A DNA stretch of 64,000 nt from Gammaproteobacteria bacterium (lineage in GTDB: Bacteria; Pseudomonadota; Gammaproteobacteria; Xanthomonadales; SZUA-36): contig JAJRRA010000007.1 in assembly GCA_024279945.1 (NCBI GenBank), positions 1 through 64,000 of the forward strand, given 5' to 3'. Position numbers and translations under genes: made by a program. A model generated the notes under the pieces. It searched no databases. It saw only the letters and a list, made by a program, of their open reading frames with translations, and was not told where the DNA came from. Below are positions 13,991 to 23,713 of the stretch, piece after piece; positions within the stretch are counted from its first letter, which is position 1, and every line of letters starts with the position of its first letter.

Positions 13991-16021
13991 ATGCACAGCG
14001 TCAATATTCTAGTCGTGGACAGGTCCCCGGAGTCTGCAGAGAACATTAATTCCCTGCTTCGTAATTCCGGTATTGATGTTCATGTGATTCACGCCCAAAC
14101 CAGTACTGAAGTCAAACGCGCACTGGACAATGACTCCCCTGTTCTGATTCTTTATGTCGACCCGGAGCCGGATGATGCCAGCCTGGCCGAAATGAGTGAA
14201 CTGGCCGGGGTGCTTGATGTAGCGCTTGCCCTGTTCACCAATTTGGAAGAACCGGAATTGCTGGTCAACACACTGAAAACAACCGCTTGCTACGTCATCA
14301 ATTCCACCCGGGAAGGACTTCTGGCAGAAACGGTCAGCCGCCTGATCAAGCGCAGCGAGGCCTATCGAACCCGGATGCAACAGCAACAACATCAGGAGGA
14401 GCTTGAGCATCGCTACAATCTCCTGCTGGACAGTTCCCATGACGCGATCGCATACATTCATGAGGGGTTTCATGTGTATTCCAACCGCGCCTACCTGGAA
14501 GCACTACAGGTCAAGGACGAATCTGAAATCACCGGATTGTCCCTGCTGGAGATGTTGAAAGCGGGTGATATCAATCTGAAGAAACTGTTCAAAGGCCTTG
14601 CGAAAGGTCAATTTCCGGACAAGGCGCTCGAGGTCGATGTCCTGCGGCCCGACGGAAGCCAGTTTAAAGCGAGCCTGGCATTCTCACCGGCACGTTTTGA
14701 TGGTGAAGACTGTATCCAAATGATGGTTGAGAAACGCGATGCGGCAACGGACCTCAAAGCAGAAATTGAACGCCTGCGCGTCATGGACCCGCTCACCCAG
14801 CTCTATAACAGAAGGGCTTTTATGACGCGGCTTGATGAGTTCATAGGCAGTAAAACCGCACAGGGGAATCGTGCAGCCGCCGTACTCTATCTTGAACCGG
14901 ATGGCTTTACCAAGCTGCAAGAGGACCTGGATGTTGAATCATCCGAATCGTTCCTTGCTGACCTGGCGACCCTGCTCAAAAGTTGCCTGACGAACGAAGA
15001 TATTGCCGCCCGCATCGGGGATCAGGGATTTGCGCTGCTGATTCAGGAAGCGGACAAGAGCAAACTGGAAAAAACAGCGCACGACATCCTCCAGGCATAC
15101 CGCAGCCATATTGTGGAACTGGGAGACCGGGCAATCTCCACGTCCTGCAGCATTGGTATGGCTGCGATCGACCGACTGGCCCTGAACGCCGGTGATATCA
15201 TTTCCAAGGCACGCGATGCCTACGCAGAAGCTGTAAAAGCGGGTGATACCGTCGTCATCTTTCGTCAAAAACTCGAAGCCGTTACCCTGGGCGATGACGA
15301 CCAGCACTGGATTGAGCGAATCAATTGTGCGCTGGGCAATCAGGATTTTTATACCGTCCAGCAACCTATTGTCGACCTGGATGGTGAAGGCAAGCAACTG
15401 ATAGAAAACCTGACCTTCATGCGTGAAGAGGTCGGCGATCATCCACCGGCGGAATATGAGCAAATTGCAGATCGCAATGACCTGGCCGGCATGATCGACA
15501 GGCATGTCATTCCCGGCCTGTTGAAGACTTTCGTTGAAAGCGATGAAACACAGGTCATCAGTGTGAGCAATAACTCCATTCTCGACTACGGATTCCCCGG
15601 TTGGTTTGCCGATCAGATGAAGGAAAATTGTGTCGAAGGCCGGCATATCGTTCTGCAGATTGATGCCACTGCGGCTCAAGCCAACCTCAAGCCGGCACAG
15701 CGGCTGATGAAAGAGCTGAAACCACTGGGTTGTCAGTTGGCCATCAGCCATTTTGACAACGGCCGACGCAGTTCCCAACTGCTCGAACACCTTGATGTCT
15801 CCTACGTCAAACTTCATCCGAAACTCACGGAAAACCTGACCACGGATAACGTCTGCCAGGAGTCCATTCGAAAAGTTGTCGATGAAGCGGAACTCCACGG
15901 CGCTTCGGTTATAGCAGACGAAGTGGCCGATACCTCCAACCTGGCTGTCTTGTGGCAATGCGGAGTGAAGCTGATTTCCGGCGCCTTTCTGCAAGAAACC
16001 TCCCAGGTCATCGCACAGTAA
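13991..16021 (+). CDS. FimX-like degenerate REC-PAS-GGDEF-EAL protein
   Basis: A 676-aa protein with a receiver-like domain (about 1-125), a coiled linker, a PAS domain (about 140-250), a GGDEF domain (about 260-425) and an EAL domain (about 430-676). The diguanylate cyclase signature is replaced by GDQGF (residues 343-347). The EAL position reads ENL (472-474) and most metal-binding acidic residues of active phosphodiesterases are absent. The REC domain lacks the usual phospho-acceptor surroundings. This arrangement matches FimX of Pseudomonas and Xanthomonas, a c-di-GMP receptor for type IV pilus assembly and twitching. Role here is inferred. GAGGAGG precedes the start; the downstream gluQ frame overlaps its end. 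Confidence 0.82.
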   Translation: MHSVNILVVDRSPESAENINSLLRNSGIDVHVIHAQTSTEVKRALDNDSPVLILYVDPEPDDASLAEMSELAGVLDVALALFTNLEEPELLVNTLKTTACYVINSTREGLLAETVSRLIKRSEAYRTRMQQQQHQEELEHRYNLLLDSSHDAIAYIHEGFHVYSNRAYLEALQVKDESEITGLSLLEMLKAGDINLKKLFKGLAKGQFPDKALEVDVLRPDGSQFKASLAFSPARFDGEDCIQMMVEKRDAATDLKAEIERLRVMDPLTQLYNRRAFMTRLDEFIGSKTAQGNRAAAVLYLEPDGFTKLQEDLDVESSESFLADLATLLKSCLTNEDIAARIGDQGFALLIQEADKSKLEKTAHDILQAYRSHIVELGDRAISTSCSIGMAAIDRLALNAGDIISKARDAYAEAVKAGDTVVIFRQKLEAVTLGDDDQHWIERINCALGNQDFYTVQQPIVDLDGEGKQLIENLTFMREEVGDHPPAEYEQIADRNDLAGMIDRHVIPGLLKTFVESDETQVISVSNNSILDYGFPGWFADQMKENCVEGRHIVLQIDATAAQANLKPAQRLMKELKPLGCQLAISHFDNGRRSSQLLEHLDVSYVKLHPKLTENLTTDNVCQESIRKVVDEAELHGASVIADEVADTSNLAVLWQCGVKLISGAFLQETSQVIAQ

Positions 16022-16902
16022 CTACTTATCACCATTCAGGCCGATTCGCACCGTCACCGACGGGTGATCTGCATTTCGGATCACTGGTCTCTGCGCTTGC
16101 CAGCTTTTTGCAGGCAAAACATGTCCATGGGAAGTGGCTGATCCGGATGGAGGACATCGACCCGCCACGTGAGGTTGCCGGCAGCGCAAAGCGTATCCTG
16201 CATGACCTGGAACGGCTGGGCATGACTTCCGACCTGCCGGTTCTCTACCAGAGCACGCGATGCGGCGCTTATCAATCGGCAATAGACACCTTGTTGAGCG
16301 AAGGCAAAGCTTTCTGGTGTAGCTGTTCAAGAAAGGACCTGCCGCCTTCGGGTATTTATCCCGGCACCTGCAGAAATGGCCTCGCGCGCGGCAAAACGCC
16401 CCGTGCAGTCCGGCTTAAGGTCAAGGGCAGCACGGTACAATTTACTGATCTTGTTCAGGGCGCCGTTGTGGAAAACCTGGAACAGACGGTCGGAGACTTT
16501 GTTATCCAGCGTGCTGATGGACTGACCGCCTATCAGTTGGCGGTCGTGGTTGACGATGCCTTCCAGGGCATCACTGAAGTGGTAAGAGGTTCAGACCTAC
16601 TCAAATCCACCGCCAGGCAGATCCATTTGCAGCACGTCCTTGGTTTACCCACGCCAGCGTACCTGCATCATCCGGTTGCAGTCGATGATCAGGGCAGGAA
16701 GCTTGGAAAACGTTTTGAATCCGACCCCCTCGACAGACTCCCCGCTGAGGAAGCTGTGCGTATGGCCCTGCAATTTCTGGGGCAAGGACCACCGGATGGA
16801 ATGAGACTGGAGGAACTCTGGTCGTGGGCCTGTGCGCACTGGCGGACGGAATCCATACCAGCAGTACAATGCATCCCTGCGGATTTATCTCCACACGCCT
16901 GA
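15958..16902 (+). CDS. gluQ: Glutamyl-Q tRNA(Asp) synthetase
   Basis: A truncated GluRS paralogue that glutamylates queuosine in tRNA-Asp. The HIGH-like motif is in FAPSPTGDLHFGSL, the KMSKS-like motif is KLGKR, and the zinc-binding cysteines are in CSCSRKDLPPSGIYPGTCR, as expected for GluQ and absent in most GluRS. The start is unclear. No start codon exists in frame between the end of the FimX-like gene and the conserved GRFAPSP motif, so translation must begin inside the previous gene, at ATG 15958 or GTG 15952. That gives a 64-base overlap. Confidence 0.92.
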   Translation: MRSEADFRRLSARNLPGHRTVTTYHHSGRFAPSPTGDLHFGSLVSALASFLQAKHVHGKWLIRMEDIDPPREVAGSAKRILHDLERLGMTSDLPVLYQSTRCGAYQSAIDTLLSEGKAFWCSCSRKDLPPSGIYPGTCRNGLARGKTPRAVRLKVKGSTVQFTDLVQGAVVENLEQTVGDFVIQRADGLTAYQLAVVVDDAFQGITEVVRGSDLLKSTARQIHLQHVLGLPTPAYLHHPVAVDDQGRKLGKRFESDPLDRLPAEEAVRMALQFLGQGPPDGMRLEELWSWACAHWRTESIPAVQCIPADLSPHA

Positions 16903-16950
16903 TTATGTCTTCTCAGGCTATAATGTGATCCGGATCCAGCGAGCAGAGCA

Positions 16951-17907
16951 ATGAACCCCAATTACCTTGATTTCGAACAACCGATCGCCGAATTACAGGC
17001 CAAAATTGATGAACTGCGCAACGTCGGTTCTGACAACGCGATCAATCTCGATGAGGAGATTCGGCGACTTCAGATCAAGATGCGGCAAAAAATCAGGGGA
17101 ATATTCAAGGACTTGACGCCCTGGCAAATTTCCCAGTTGAGCCGGCACCCACTGCGTCCTTATACACTGGATTACATCGAAAAAATCTTTGATGAATTTC
17201 ATGAGTTGCACGGCGACCGCACTTTCGCCGATGACCATGCCATCGTCGGTGGACTGGCCCGGTTCCGGGGAAGGGCCATCATGTTCATTGGACAGCAAAA
17301 GGGGCGTGATACGAAGGCAAAAATATTCAGAAATTTTGGTATGGCACGGCCGGAAGGTTATCGCAAAGCGCTTCGATTGATGAACATGGCAGCCCGGTTC
17401 CGGCTGCCACTGGTCACCTTTATCGACACACCGGGCGCCTATCCGGGCGTGGGTGCAGAAGAGCGGGGGCAATCGGAAGCGATTGCCCGTAATCTGCAAG
17501 TCCTCTCCCGCCTGCCGGTGCCTGTCATCTGCACCATTATCGGCGAAGGTGGATCCGGTGGTGCACTGGCGATCGGCGTCGGTGACCGTGTGAATATGCT
17601 TCAGTACAGCACCTACTCCGTAATTACACCGGAAGGCTGCGCCTCTATTTTGTGGAAAGACGCCGCCAATGCGCAAAGCGCCGCGACCGCGCTGGGCATC
17701 ACTTCCGCTCGCCTGAAAGAACTTGGCCTGGTCGACAAAGTTATTCGGGAGCCACTGGGCGGCGCGCACAAAAACCCGGATAAAGTAGCCATACGGGTTG
17801 CGAACTGCATCGAAGCACAACTTGAGGTGCTGGGCGCACAGACAACCGATCAACTCCTGGACACCCGCTATAAGCGCCTGCTCTCATTTGGCGAATTCAA
17901 CGGCTAA
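16951..17907 (+). CDS. accA: Acetyl-CoA carboxylase carboxyltransferase subunit alpha
   Basis: A 318-aa subunit of the standard length that pairs with AccD to transfer carboxyl from biotin to acetyl-CoA in fatty-acid synthesis. The N-terminal helix ([15 protein letters not shown]) and the crotonase-like core ([53 protein letters not shown]) are all intact. It lies between gluQ and tilS, with the tilS start two bases after its stop, the same accA-tilS arrangement seen in many proteobacteria. Confidence 0.97.
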   Translation: MNPNYLDFEQPIAELQAKIDELRNVGSDNAINLDEEIRRLQIKMRQKIRGIFKDLTPWQISQLSRHPLRPYTLDYIEKIFDEFHELHGDRTFADDHAIVGGLARFRGRAIMFIGQQKGRDTKAKIFRNFGMARPEGYRKALRLMNMAARFRLPLVTFIDTPGAYPGVGAEERGQSEAIARNLQVLSRLPVPVICTIIGEGGSGGALAIGVGDRVNMLQYSTYSVITPEGCASILWKDAANAQSAATALGITSARLKELGLVDKVIREPLGGAHKNPDKVAIRVANCIEAQLEVLGAQTTDQLLDTRYKRLLSFGEFNG

Positions 17908-17909
17908 CA

Positions 17910-19295
17910 TTGGCTCATCCGGATGAAAGGTTTAACCATCATCGGCTGCTGCAGTCGATGGCCCGCCTGCCCCAAACCAGGATGTACTGGGTCGGCTTCA
18001 GTGGCGGGGCTGATTCAAGCGCATTGCTCCATGCCCTGTATCAATGCCGCGATGAGTTACCGGCGCCGATACACGCAGTTCATTTTCACCATGGCTTAAA
18101 CGCTGGAGCGGATGCATGGCAATCTCATTGCCGGATTTTTTGCCGGGAACGGGGCATCAGCTTCACCAGTCGTAAGCTGGATATCAGGCAAAGCAATAAA
18201 AGCAGTATTGAGGAAGAGTCGCGAAACTGCCGCTACCGGGCTGTTGCTGAACTATTGCAGGCCGGTGATATTTACCTGACGGCACACCATGCGGACGACC
18301 AGGCTGAAACCCTGTTCCTGAACCTGATGAGGGGCAGTGGTATTGAAGGCCTGGCCGGTATTCCGGAACTGCGCAAGCTCGGCCAGGGTCAGGTCGCCCG
18401 GCCCTTGCTGTGCACCACAAGATCTGAACTCGAGAGCTATCTGGTCCGGCATGGCATCGATTGGCTGGAAGACCCGTCAAACAAAGACCAATCGTTCGAC
18501 CGGAATTTCCTGAGAAATTCCCTCTTTCCACAACTGGAAAGCCGCTGGCCCGGGGTCATTCGGCGATTAACCCGTACCTCGAGAACGGCGAGAATAAGCG
18601 CAATGGCCCTGGCGGATTTTATCGACAGCCACTGTAATGAGCTCCTGCATTGCCGGCACCAAATGCCCCTTGGCCCTTTTCTGCAACTGGAACCACCTAT
18701 GCGGGCCCTGGTGTTGCGCCAGTGGCTGCGACGGCAGGAAATCCCGGCATTATCCGAAGTGCGTCTCAATGAGTTCATCAAGCAAATTGCCGAATCCACC
18801 CGCGCCAGCCAGGCGGAAGTGCGCTGGGACAACTGGCAAATGAAACTGTATGGCGATCTGATCTGGCTACAGGACCAGGCCATCCCTGGCCTTGCATCCG
18901 ATCAGGAGTGGGCCACCGGCTCAAAACTGGAATTGGGCGATTCACTGGGGTGTCTTCAACTGTCTGGCGCCACAAGCAACATTCCTGGTGGCTGGGTCAT
19001 TGGAGCCCGCCGCAAGAGCGAGCGGATCAGGCTTCACAAACAGGGTGTCCGGCGTAAGCTGAAAGACCTTTTTCGAGAATCCGCCATTCCGCCCTGGCTC
19101 AGGTCGAGCATTCCGGTGCTGTATTGGGATGGAGAGGCTGTGGCCATCGGTGACTGGATTATCGCCCATCGCTTGAAAAGCTGGCTCGAAGCCCAAAATG
19201 TGGAGTATCGCTGGGAGCCAGATTCGCCCCTGCTGTCAGATCTGAGAGCAGCTTGCCATCATTTGGCGGTTGACCACTGTAAGTCCCTGGGTTAG
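17910..19295 (+). CDS. tilS: tRNA(Ile)-lysidine synthase
   Basis: A 461-aa enzyme that converts C34 of tRNA-Ile(CAU) to lysidine using ATP. The PP-loop motif GFSGGADSSALL is at residues 28-39, followed by HHGLNAGADAWQSHC and TAHHADDQAETLFLNLMRGSGIEGLAG, and by the C-terminal TilS domains ending near RRKLKDLFRE. The frame opens at TTG 17910, two bases after accA; an ATG at 17958 is possible but leaves little before the PP-loop and has no better ribosome site. It is essential in most bacteria. Confidence 0.93.
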   Translation: MAHPDERFNHHRLLQSMARLPQTRMYWVGFSGGADSSALLHALYQCRDELPAPIHAVHFHHGLNAGADAWQSHCRIFCRERGISFTSRKLDIRQSNKSSIEEESRNCRYRAVAELLQAGDIYLTAHHADDQAETLFLNLMRGSGIEGLAGIPELRKLGQGQVARPLLCTTRSELESYLVRHGIDWLEDPSNKDQSFDRNFLRNSLFPQLESRWPGVIRRLTRTSRTARISAMALADFIDSHCNELLHCRHQMPLGPFLQLEPPMRALVLRQWLRRQEIPALSEVRLNEFIKQIAESTRASQAEVRWDNWQMKLYGDLIWLQDQAIPGLASDQEWATGSKLELGDSLGCLQLSGATSNIPGGWVIGARRKSERIRLHKQGVRRKLKDLFRESAIPPWLRSSIPVLYWDGEAVAIGDWIIAHRLKSWLEAQNVEYRWEPDSPLLSDLRAACHHLAVDHCKSLG

Positions 19296-19386
19296 TGTCC
19301 GTCAGTCAGTCACAAATTGGGGCCTGACATCGTTGACAGCCCCTGAAGAACCGCTGCTTTACTCTGCATCAGGCAGATCAAATGTA

Positions 19387-19626
19387 ATGAATAAAAAACC
19401 TACACAGGAAACCAGTTTTGAACAAGCGCTCAGTGACCTGGAAAATCTGGTCGAGCAATTGGAATCGGGTGATTTGAGCCTTGATCAGTCCCTACAGCAA
19501 TTCAAGCGTGGTGTGGAACTGACCCGGCACTGCCAGGGTATCCTTGAACAGGCGCAGCAAACTGTTGAGCAACTGATTGAAGCAAATGATGAATCTTCAG
19601 CGGTCCCATTTGAAAGCAACGACTGA
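19387..19626 (+). CDS. xseB: Exodeoxyribonuclease VII small subunit
   Basis: A 79-aa helical protein of the usual XseB size, which binds XseA to form exonuclease VII. The motif FEQALSDLENLVEQLESGDLSLDQSL (read in parts) is diagnostic. I start at ATG 19387; a longer frame upstream has no homology to the family. Its end overlaps the start of ispA, as in the common xseB-ispA-dxs cluster. The large subunit gene xseA is not in this window. Confidence 0.95.
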   Translation: MNKKPTQETSFEQALSDLENLVEQLESGDLSLDQSLQQFKRGVELTRHCQGILEQAQQTVEQLIEANDESSAVPFESND

Positions 19627-20503
19627 ACAACGGGCAGAAATCTCCACCTGGCAGCGGCACTTCGAGGCGATACTGGACCAGCATCTGCCTCAGGCCGACG
19701 TGAATCCAGGCACCCTGCATCAGGCCATGCGCTACTCATCTCTGGCAGGTGGAAAAAGATTCCGCCCCGTGCTGGTCTATGCCTCGGGCAAGGCTTTTGG
19801 CCTGGCAATGGATCTGCTCGACCCGCTGGCCTGCGCCATAGAGCTTATTCATACCTACTCGCTGATTCACGATGATCTGCCCGCCATGGATGACGATGAT
19901 CTGCGCAGAGGACAGCCAACCTGTCACCGCGCCTTTGACGAAGCCACCGCAATTCTTGCCGGAGATGCTTTACAGGCCCTGGCGTTCGATATCCTGGCAA
20001 GCGCTATACCGGGCGAAGCCGCAATCAAGCTGACACTGATCAGGGAACTGGCCAGCGCCTGTGGTTCGACCGGAATGGCCGGTGGTCAGGCTCTGGATTT
20101 GGGTGCTGTAGGCAATTCGATCAGCCTGCCGGAACTGGAAACCATGCATCGCCTGAAAACCGGGGCGCTTATTCAGCTTGCCGTCACCGCGCCCTGTCAC
20201 ATGGCTGATGTCGGTGCCGACACCCACAAGCAGTTTTCTGATTTTGGCGACTGTCTCGGCCTCGCATTCCAGGTCCACGACGACATCCTTGATGTAACCG
20301 GGGACAGCGCACTGACAGGAAAAAGCACGAGGGCTGATGCCGCACTCAACAAGCCGACCTTTCCATCCATCCTGGGCCTTGCAGAGTCACAACGGCGCGC
20401 CGTTGCACTGCGGGACGAGGCAATCTCAAGCCTGGACAGTTTCCAGGGCGACACTTCCACGCTGATCTGGCTGGCCAACTACGTTGTCAGCCGCGATTGT
20501 TGA
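19586..20503 (+). CDS. ispA: Farnesyl diphosphate synthase
   Basis: A prenyltransferase of about 305 aa that condenses IPP with DMAPP and geranyl diphosphate. Both aspartate-rich motifs are present: DDLPAMDDDD (first) and DDILDVTGD (second). The chain-length region before the first motif (IELIHTYSLIHDD) is of the short-chain bacterial type. Two adjacent ATG codons (19586 and 19589) overlap the end of xseB, suggesting translational coupling. It supplies farnesyl diphosphate for quinones, undecaprenol and, in this organism, heme O and A synthesis by ctaB and ctaA at 56-58 kb. Confidence 0.95.
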   Translation: MMNLQRSHLKATTEQRAEISTWQRHFEAILDQHLPQADVNPGTLHQAMRYSSLAGGKRFRPVLVYASGKAFGLAMDLLDPLACAIELIHTYSLIHDDLPAMDDDDLRRGQPTCHRAFDEATAILAGDALQALAFDILASAIPGEAAIKLTLIRELASACGSTGMAGGQALDLGAVGNSISLPELETMHRLKTGALIQLAVTAPCHMADVGADTHKQFSDFGDCLGLAFQVHDDILDVTGDSALTGKSTRADAALNKPTFPSILGLAESQRRAVALRDEAISSLDSFQGDTSTLIWLANYVVSRDC

Positions 20504-20603
20504 CCCTCAACAGGCCGACGAATTCAATTATGAACAACCCGGAAAAACCAAAATCCCGATACAGGGTTAGCCTGTGCGGGCGAACAGGGATAAGATAGAC
20601 TAG

Positions 20604-22517
20604 ATGAATACACAGCTTTTTCCACTCCTGAGCGCCATCAGTTCCCCGGCTGACCTGAGACAGCTCGAAGAAGATCAGTTACCCCAGGTCGCTGACGAAC
20701 TGCGTTGCTTCCTGATCGAGTCTGTCGCTACCAGTGGGGGGCATTTCGGAGCCGGCCTGGGCTGTGTCGAGCTGACTGTAGCTCTGCACTATCTGTTTGA
20801 TACCCCAAGGGATCGGGTTGTATGGGACGTAGGACACCAGGCCTACCCCCATAAAATTCTCAGCGGCCGCGCTAATGAGATCACAACCATCAAGCAAAAA
20901 CAGGGTCTGGCGCCCTTCCCGAAGCGTTCGGAAAGTGAATACGACGCATTTGGCACCGGCCACTCGTCCACTTCGGTCAGCGCAGCCCTGGGCATGGCCA
21001 TCGTTGCAGCAATGCAGGAAGAAGACCGAAAATGCGTAGCGATTATCGGTGATGGCTCAATCTCTGCCGGCATGGCATTTGAAGCTCTCAATCACGGCGG
21101 CGATCTGAATAATGATCTCCTCGTGGTTCTTAATGAGAACCAGATGTCCATCTCACCCAACGTGGGGGCCATGACAAAAGCTTTAGGGCGCCTGATGAGC
21201 GGTCCAACGGTTACCGGTATCCGTGAACGCAGCAAGAAGCTGATCCAGCGAGACTCCAGAACCTGGCGATTTATGAGCCGCTGGGAAGAGCACATTAAGG
21301 GCATGGTCATGCCCAGCACACTGTTCGAAGAGTTGGGGTTCAACTACCTCGGCCCCATCGACGGTCACGATCTGCCAACCCTGATTCGCACCATTCGCAC
21401 CGCGCGTGACGTGAAGGGCCCCAACCTGCTCCACATCATCACCTCGAAGGGAAAGGGCTACAGTCACGCAGAAGAGGATCCGGTCAAGTATCATGCCGTC
21501 GGGCCTTTCGACCCGGATACCGGCGTTATACCCATGCCCTCCCCTGAGCCGCGCAAGCCCAAGTTCACCGAAGTCTTCGGTCAATGGCTTTGCGATATGG
21601 CGGAACAAGATAGCAGTTTGCTGGCCATCACTCCTGCCATGCGCGAGGGCTCCGGCATGGTTGAATTCCATCAGCGTTTCCCCGACCGCTATTTTGATGT
21701 TGGCATCGCTGAGCAGCACAGTGTCACCCTGGCGGCCGGTATGGCCTGTGAAGGTGCTCATCCGGTCGTTGCCATTTACAGCACTTTTTTGCAGCGCGCC
21801 TACGACCAGTTGATCCATGATGTTGCCTTGCAGGATTTACCGGTGTTGTTCGCCATTGATCGTGCCGGACTGGTCGGACCCGATGGCCCCACCCACGCCG
21901 GCAGTTTTGATCTTAGTTTCATGCGCTGCATCCCCAACATGGTCATCATGGCGCCTGCAGATGAAGATGAATGCCGGCAAATGCTGTACACCGGCTTCAG
22001 GCACCAGGGGCCTGCGGCTGTTCGATATCCACGCGGAACCGGTCCTGGAATAGAAGTACAAAAAGAAATGACCGCCATACCCATTGGCAAATCGAAAGTT
22101 CTCAGGGATGGAAAGGATATGGCAATCCTGGCTTTCGGCAGCATGGTCGAGCCCTGCCGAAAAGTTGCTGAGCAACTTAACGCGACACTGATCAACATGC
22201 GATTCGTCAAGCCACTGGATCGGGAGGCCATCCTGGCTGCGGCTCACAATCACTCCTGCCTGGTGACCGTCGAGGAGAACGCGATTGCCGGAGGAGTGGG
22301 CAGTGGTGTCAACGAAACCGTGCTGGCCAGCGGGGCTTCAATCCCCATGCTCAATATCGGCCTGACCGATACCTTTATCCAGCATGGCACGCGCGGGGAA
22401 TGTTTGCGTCTGGCCGGCCTGGATGCCAACGGCATTATGAGGCAGATCACCCAGTTCCGGGAAGCCCAATACCGCCAAAACCAATCGCCTTCAACAGCGA
22501 GTCACGGCATAAGCTGA
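20604..22517 (+). CDS. dxs: 1-deoxy-D-xylulose-5-phosphate synthase
   Basis: A 637-aa thiamine-diphosphate enzyme for the first step of the MEP isoprenoid pathway. The ThDP motif [16 protein letters not shown], the [11 protein letters not shown]-terminal block, [15 protein letters not shown] and [15 protein letters not shown] are intact. It follows ispA by about 100 bases and completes the xseB-ispA-dxs set. Its last 16 bases overlap the 3' end of the convergent yjdF-like gene, so neither has room for its own terminator in between. Confidence 0.97.
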   Translation: MNTQLFPLLSAISSPADLRQLEEDQLPQVADELRCFLIESVATSGGHFGAGLGCVELTVALHYLFDTPRDRVVWDVGHQAYPHKILSGRANEITTIKQKQGLAPFPKRSESEYDAFGTGHSSTSVSAALGMAIVAAMQEEDRKCVAIIGDGSISAGMAFEALNHGGDLNNDLLVVLNENQMSISPNVGAMTKALGRLMSGPTVTGIRERSKKLIQRDSRTWRFMSRWEEHIKGMVMPSTLFEELGFNYLGPIDGHDLPTLIRTIRTARDVKGPNLLHIITSKGKGYSHAEEDPVKYHAVGPFDPDTGVIPMPSPEPRKPKFTEVFGQWLCDMAEQDSSLLAITPAMREGSGMVEFHQRFPDRYFDVGIAEQHSVTLAAGMACEGAHPVVAIYSTFLQRAYDQLIHDVALQDLPVLFAIDRAGLVGPDGPTHAGSFDLSFMRCIPNMVIMAPADEDECRQMLYTGFRHQGPAAVRYPRGTGPGIEVQKEMTAIPIGKSKVLRDGKDMAILAFGSMVEPCRKVAEQLNATLINMRFVKPLDREAILAAAHNHSCLVTVEENAIAGGVGSGVNETVLASGASIPMLNIGLTDTFIQHGTRGECLRLAGLDANGIMRQITQFREAQYRQNQSPSTASHGIS

Positions 22518-23152
22518 GGAAGCTCTGATGGACCCTGTGCAGATACTATCCGGATTTGGCGGTCGTGAATTCGCGCAAGCGTGAACAGGGCAAGAATTGC
22601 ACCCAGCAGCGCCAGAAACATGTCTGACTGGGTATCCCAAACATAGCCCTGGGTTCCCAGGAAAGCATCAGCACCCTCGCTACTGAGCAGGGCAACCCAC
22701 CACTCGACCAGTTCATAGAATGCGCTGATAGCAAGACAAATGCTGACCACGATTACAGGCAGCCAGCTTCGTTTTGCAAGTACATAATTTCGAAGCAGTA
22801 TTTCCCGGGCCACAATCGCAGGAATGAATCCCTGCGCCAGGTGCCCCAACTTGTCGTAGTTGTTCCGGTCACCGCCCATCAGGTCACGAACCCAGTCCCC
22901 AAGGGGAACCTCAGCATAGGTGTAATGCCCACCCACCATCAAAATAATGGAATGGATCAGGATCAACCAGTAAGCCAGAGGGGTCAGCGGAAAACGCTTC
23001 CGTGTTAAAAACAGTGCGATCAATGCCACCAGGGCCGGCAGCACCTCCAGCCACCAGGTTGGATAATCATGAGGCTTCCACGCTGACCAGCCCAGCGCCA
23101 GAAAAAAAACTGCAAGCCAGATGCCTGGCGCAAGCCGTGAATTAGTCGGCAT
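22502..23152 (-). CDS. DUF2238 (YjdF-like) integral membrane protein
   Basis: A 216-aa membrane protein with about six hydrophobic segments (for example [79 protein letters not shown]). The block [27 protein letters not shown] followed by YELVEWW and [13 protein letters not shown] is typical of DUF2238/YjdF, whose function is unknown. The ATG at 23152 overlaps the uspA stop by 11 bases, so the two genes are probably co-translated. It is convergent with dxs, overlapping it by 16 bases. Confidence 0.87.
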   Translation of the reverse strand: MPTNSRLAPGIWLAVFFLALGWSAWKPHDYPTWWLEVLPALVALIALFLTRKRFPLTPLAYWLILIHSIILMVGGHYTYAEVPLGDWVRDLMGGDRNNYDKLGHLAQGFIPAIVAREILLRNYVLAKRSWLPVIVVSICLAISAFYELVEWWVALLSSEGADAFLGTQGYVWDTQSDMFLALLGAILALFTLARIHDRQIRIVSAQGPSELPQLMP

Positions 23153-23594
23153 CAAAAATCCGTACGGCCAGCACATCACAGTTGGAACCATGAAGCACCG
23201 AGTTTGCCGTGGCTCCCAGGAGCAACTTCACTCCTTTTTGTCCATGCGTACCCAGTACAATCAGATCCATGCCATTTTCTTCGGCGAAACGGTGAATTTC
23301 ACGCGCCGGTGTGCCGTTCAGGAAGTGCCTTGAGTCTGGGGCAATGTTGAACTCATCAGCAATATTATTCAGTTTCTGAGTCAATTCCGCCTTGAGGTTC
23401 TCCTCGACCTCGTCCATTCCGACAAATACCGGACCGTAGGGAACCACCCCCATGTACACGGAATCCATTGGTTCCTGCACATAGATCAGGTGAATTTCAC
23501 TCTCGGACGCTGCCACATCCAGGGCACGTTTCATAATGATCGCGGACTCAGTGCTAAGGTCAACCGCAACGACGATCTTGCTATATCCTGACAT
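23142..23594 (-). CDS. Universal stress protein (UspA family)
   Basis: A 150-aa single-domain Usp protein. The N-terminal IVVAVDLSTES and C-terminal LIVLGTHGQKGVKLLLGATANSVLHGSNCDVLAVR are the family blocks. The glycine spacing in the phosphate-binding region departs slightly from the ATP-binding consensus, so nucleotide binding is uncertain. The ATG at 23594 has GGAGAAAGAC upstream and is preferred over an in-frame GTG. A TATAAT at about 23633 (minus strand) and a GGGTTG/CAACCC hairpin in the leader suggest its own promoter. It is followed by the overlapping DUF2238 gene. Confidence 0.92.
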   Translation of the reverse strand: MSGYSKIVVAVDLSTESAIIMKRALDVAASESEIHLIYVQEPMDSVYMGVVPYGPVFVGMDEVEENLKAELTQKLNNIADEFNIAPDSRHFLNGTPAREIHRFAEENGMDLIVLGTHGQKGVKLLLGATANSVLHGSNCDVLAVRIFDAD

Positions 23595-23713
23595 GTCTTT
23601 CTCCACTTTGGGTTGAAACGATCCAACCCTGATTATACTCGTGTGCTGTAACGTATAAATAGTGTCTGTTTCTTTCCGGTACTCTTGGCAGTCGCGAAAA
23701 ATATCTGGATATA

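Noticed and set aside
14939..15994. Long antisense frame (351 aa) opposite the FimX-like gene
   Set aside because: It lies entirely inside a well-supported gene, shows no motif, and has no ribosome site.
16993..17853. Long antisense frame (286 aa) opposite accA
   Set aside because: A shadow of the accA codon usage; accA is unambiguous.
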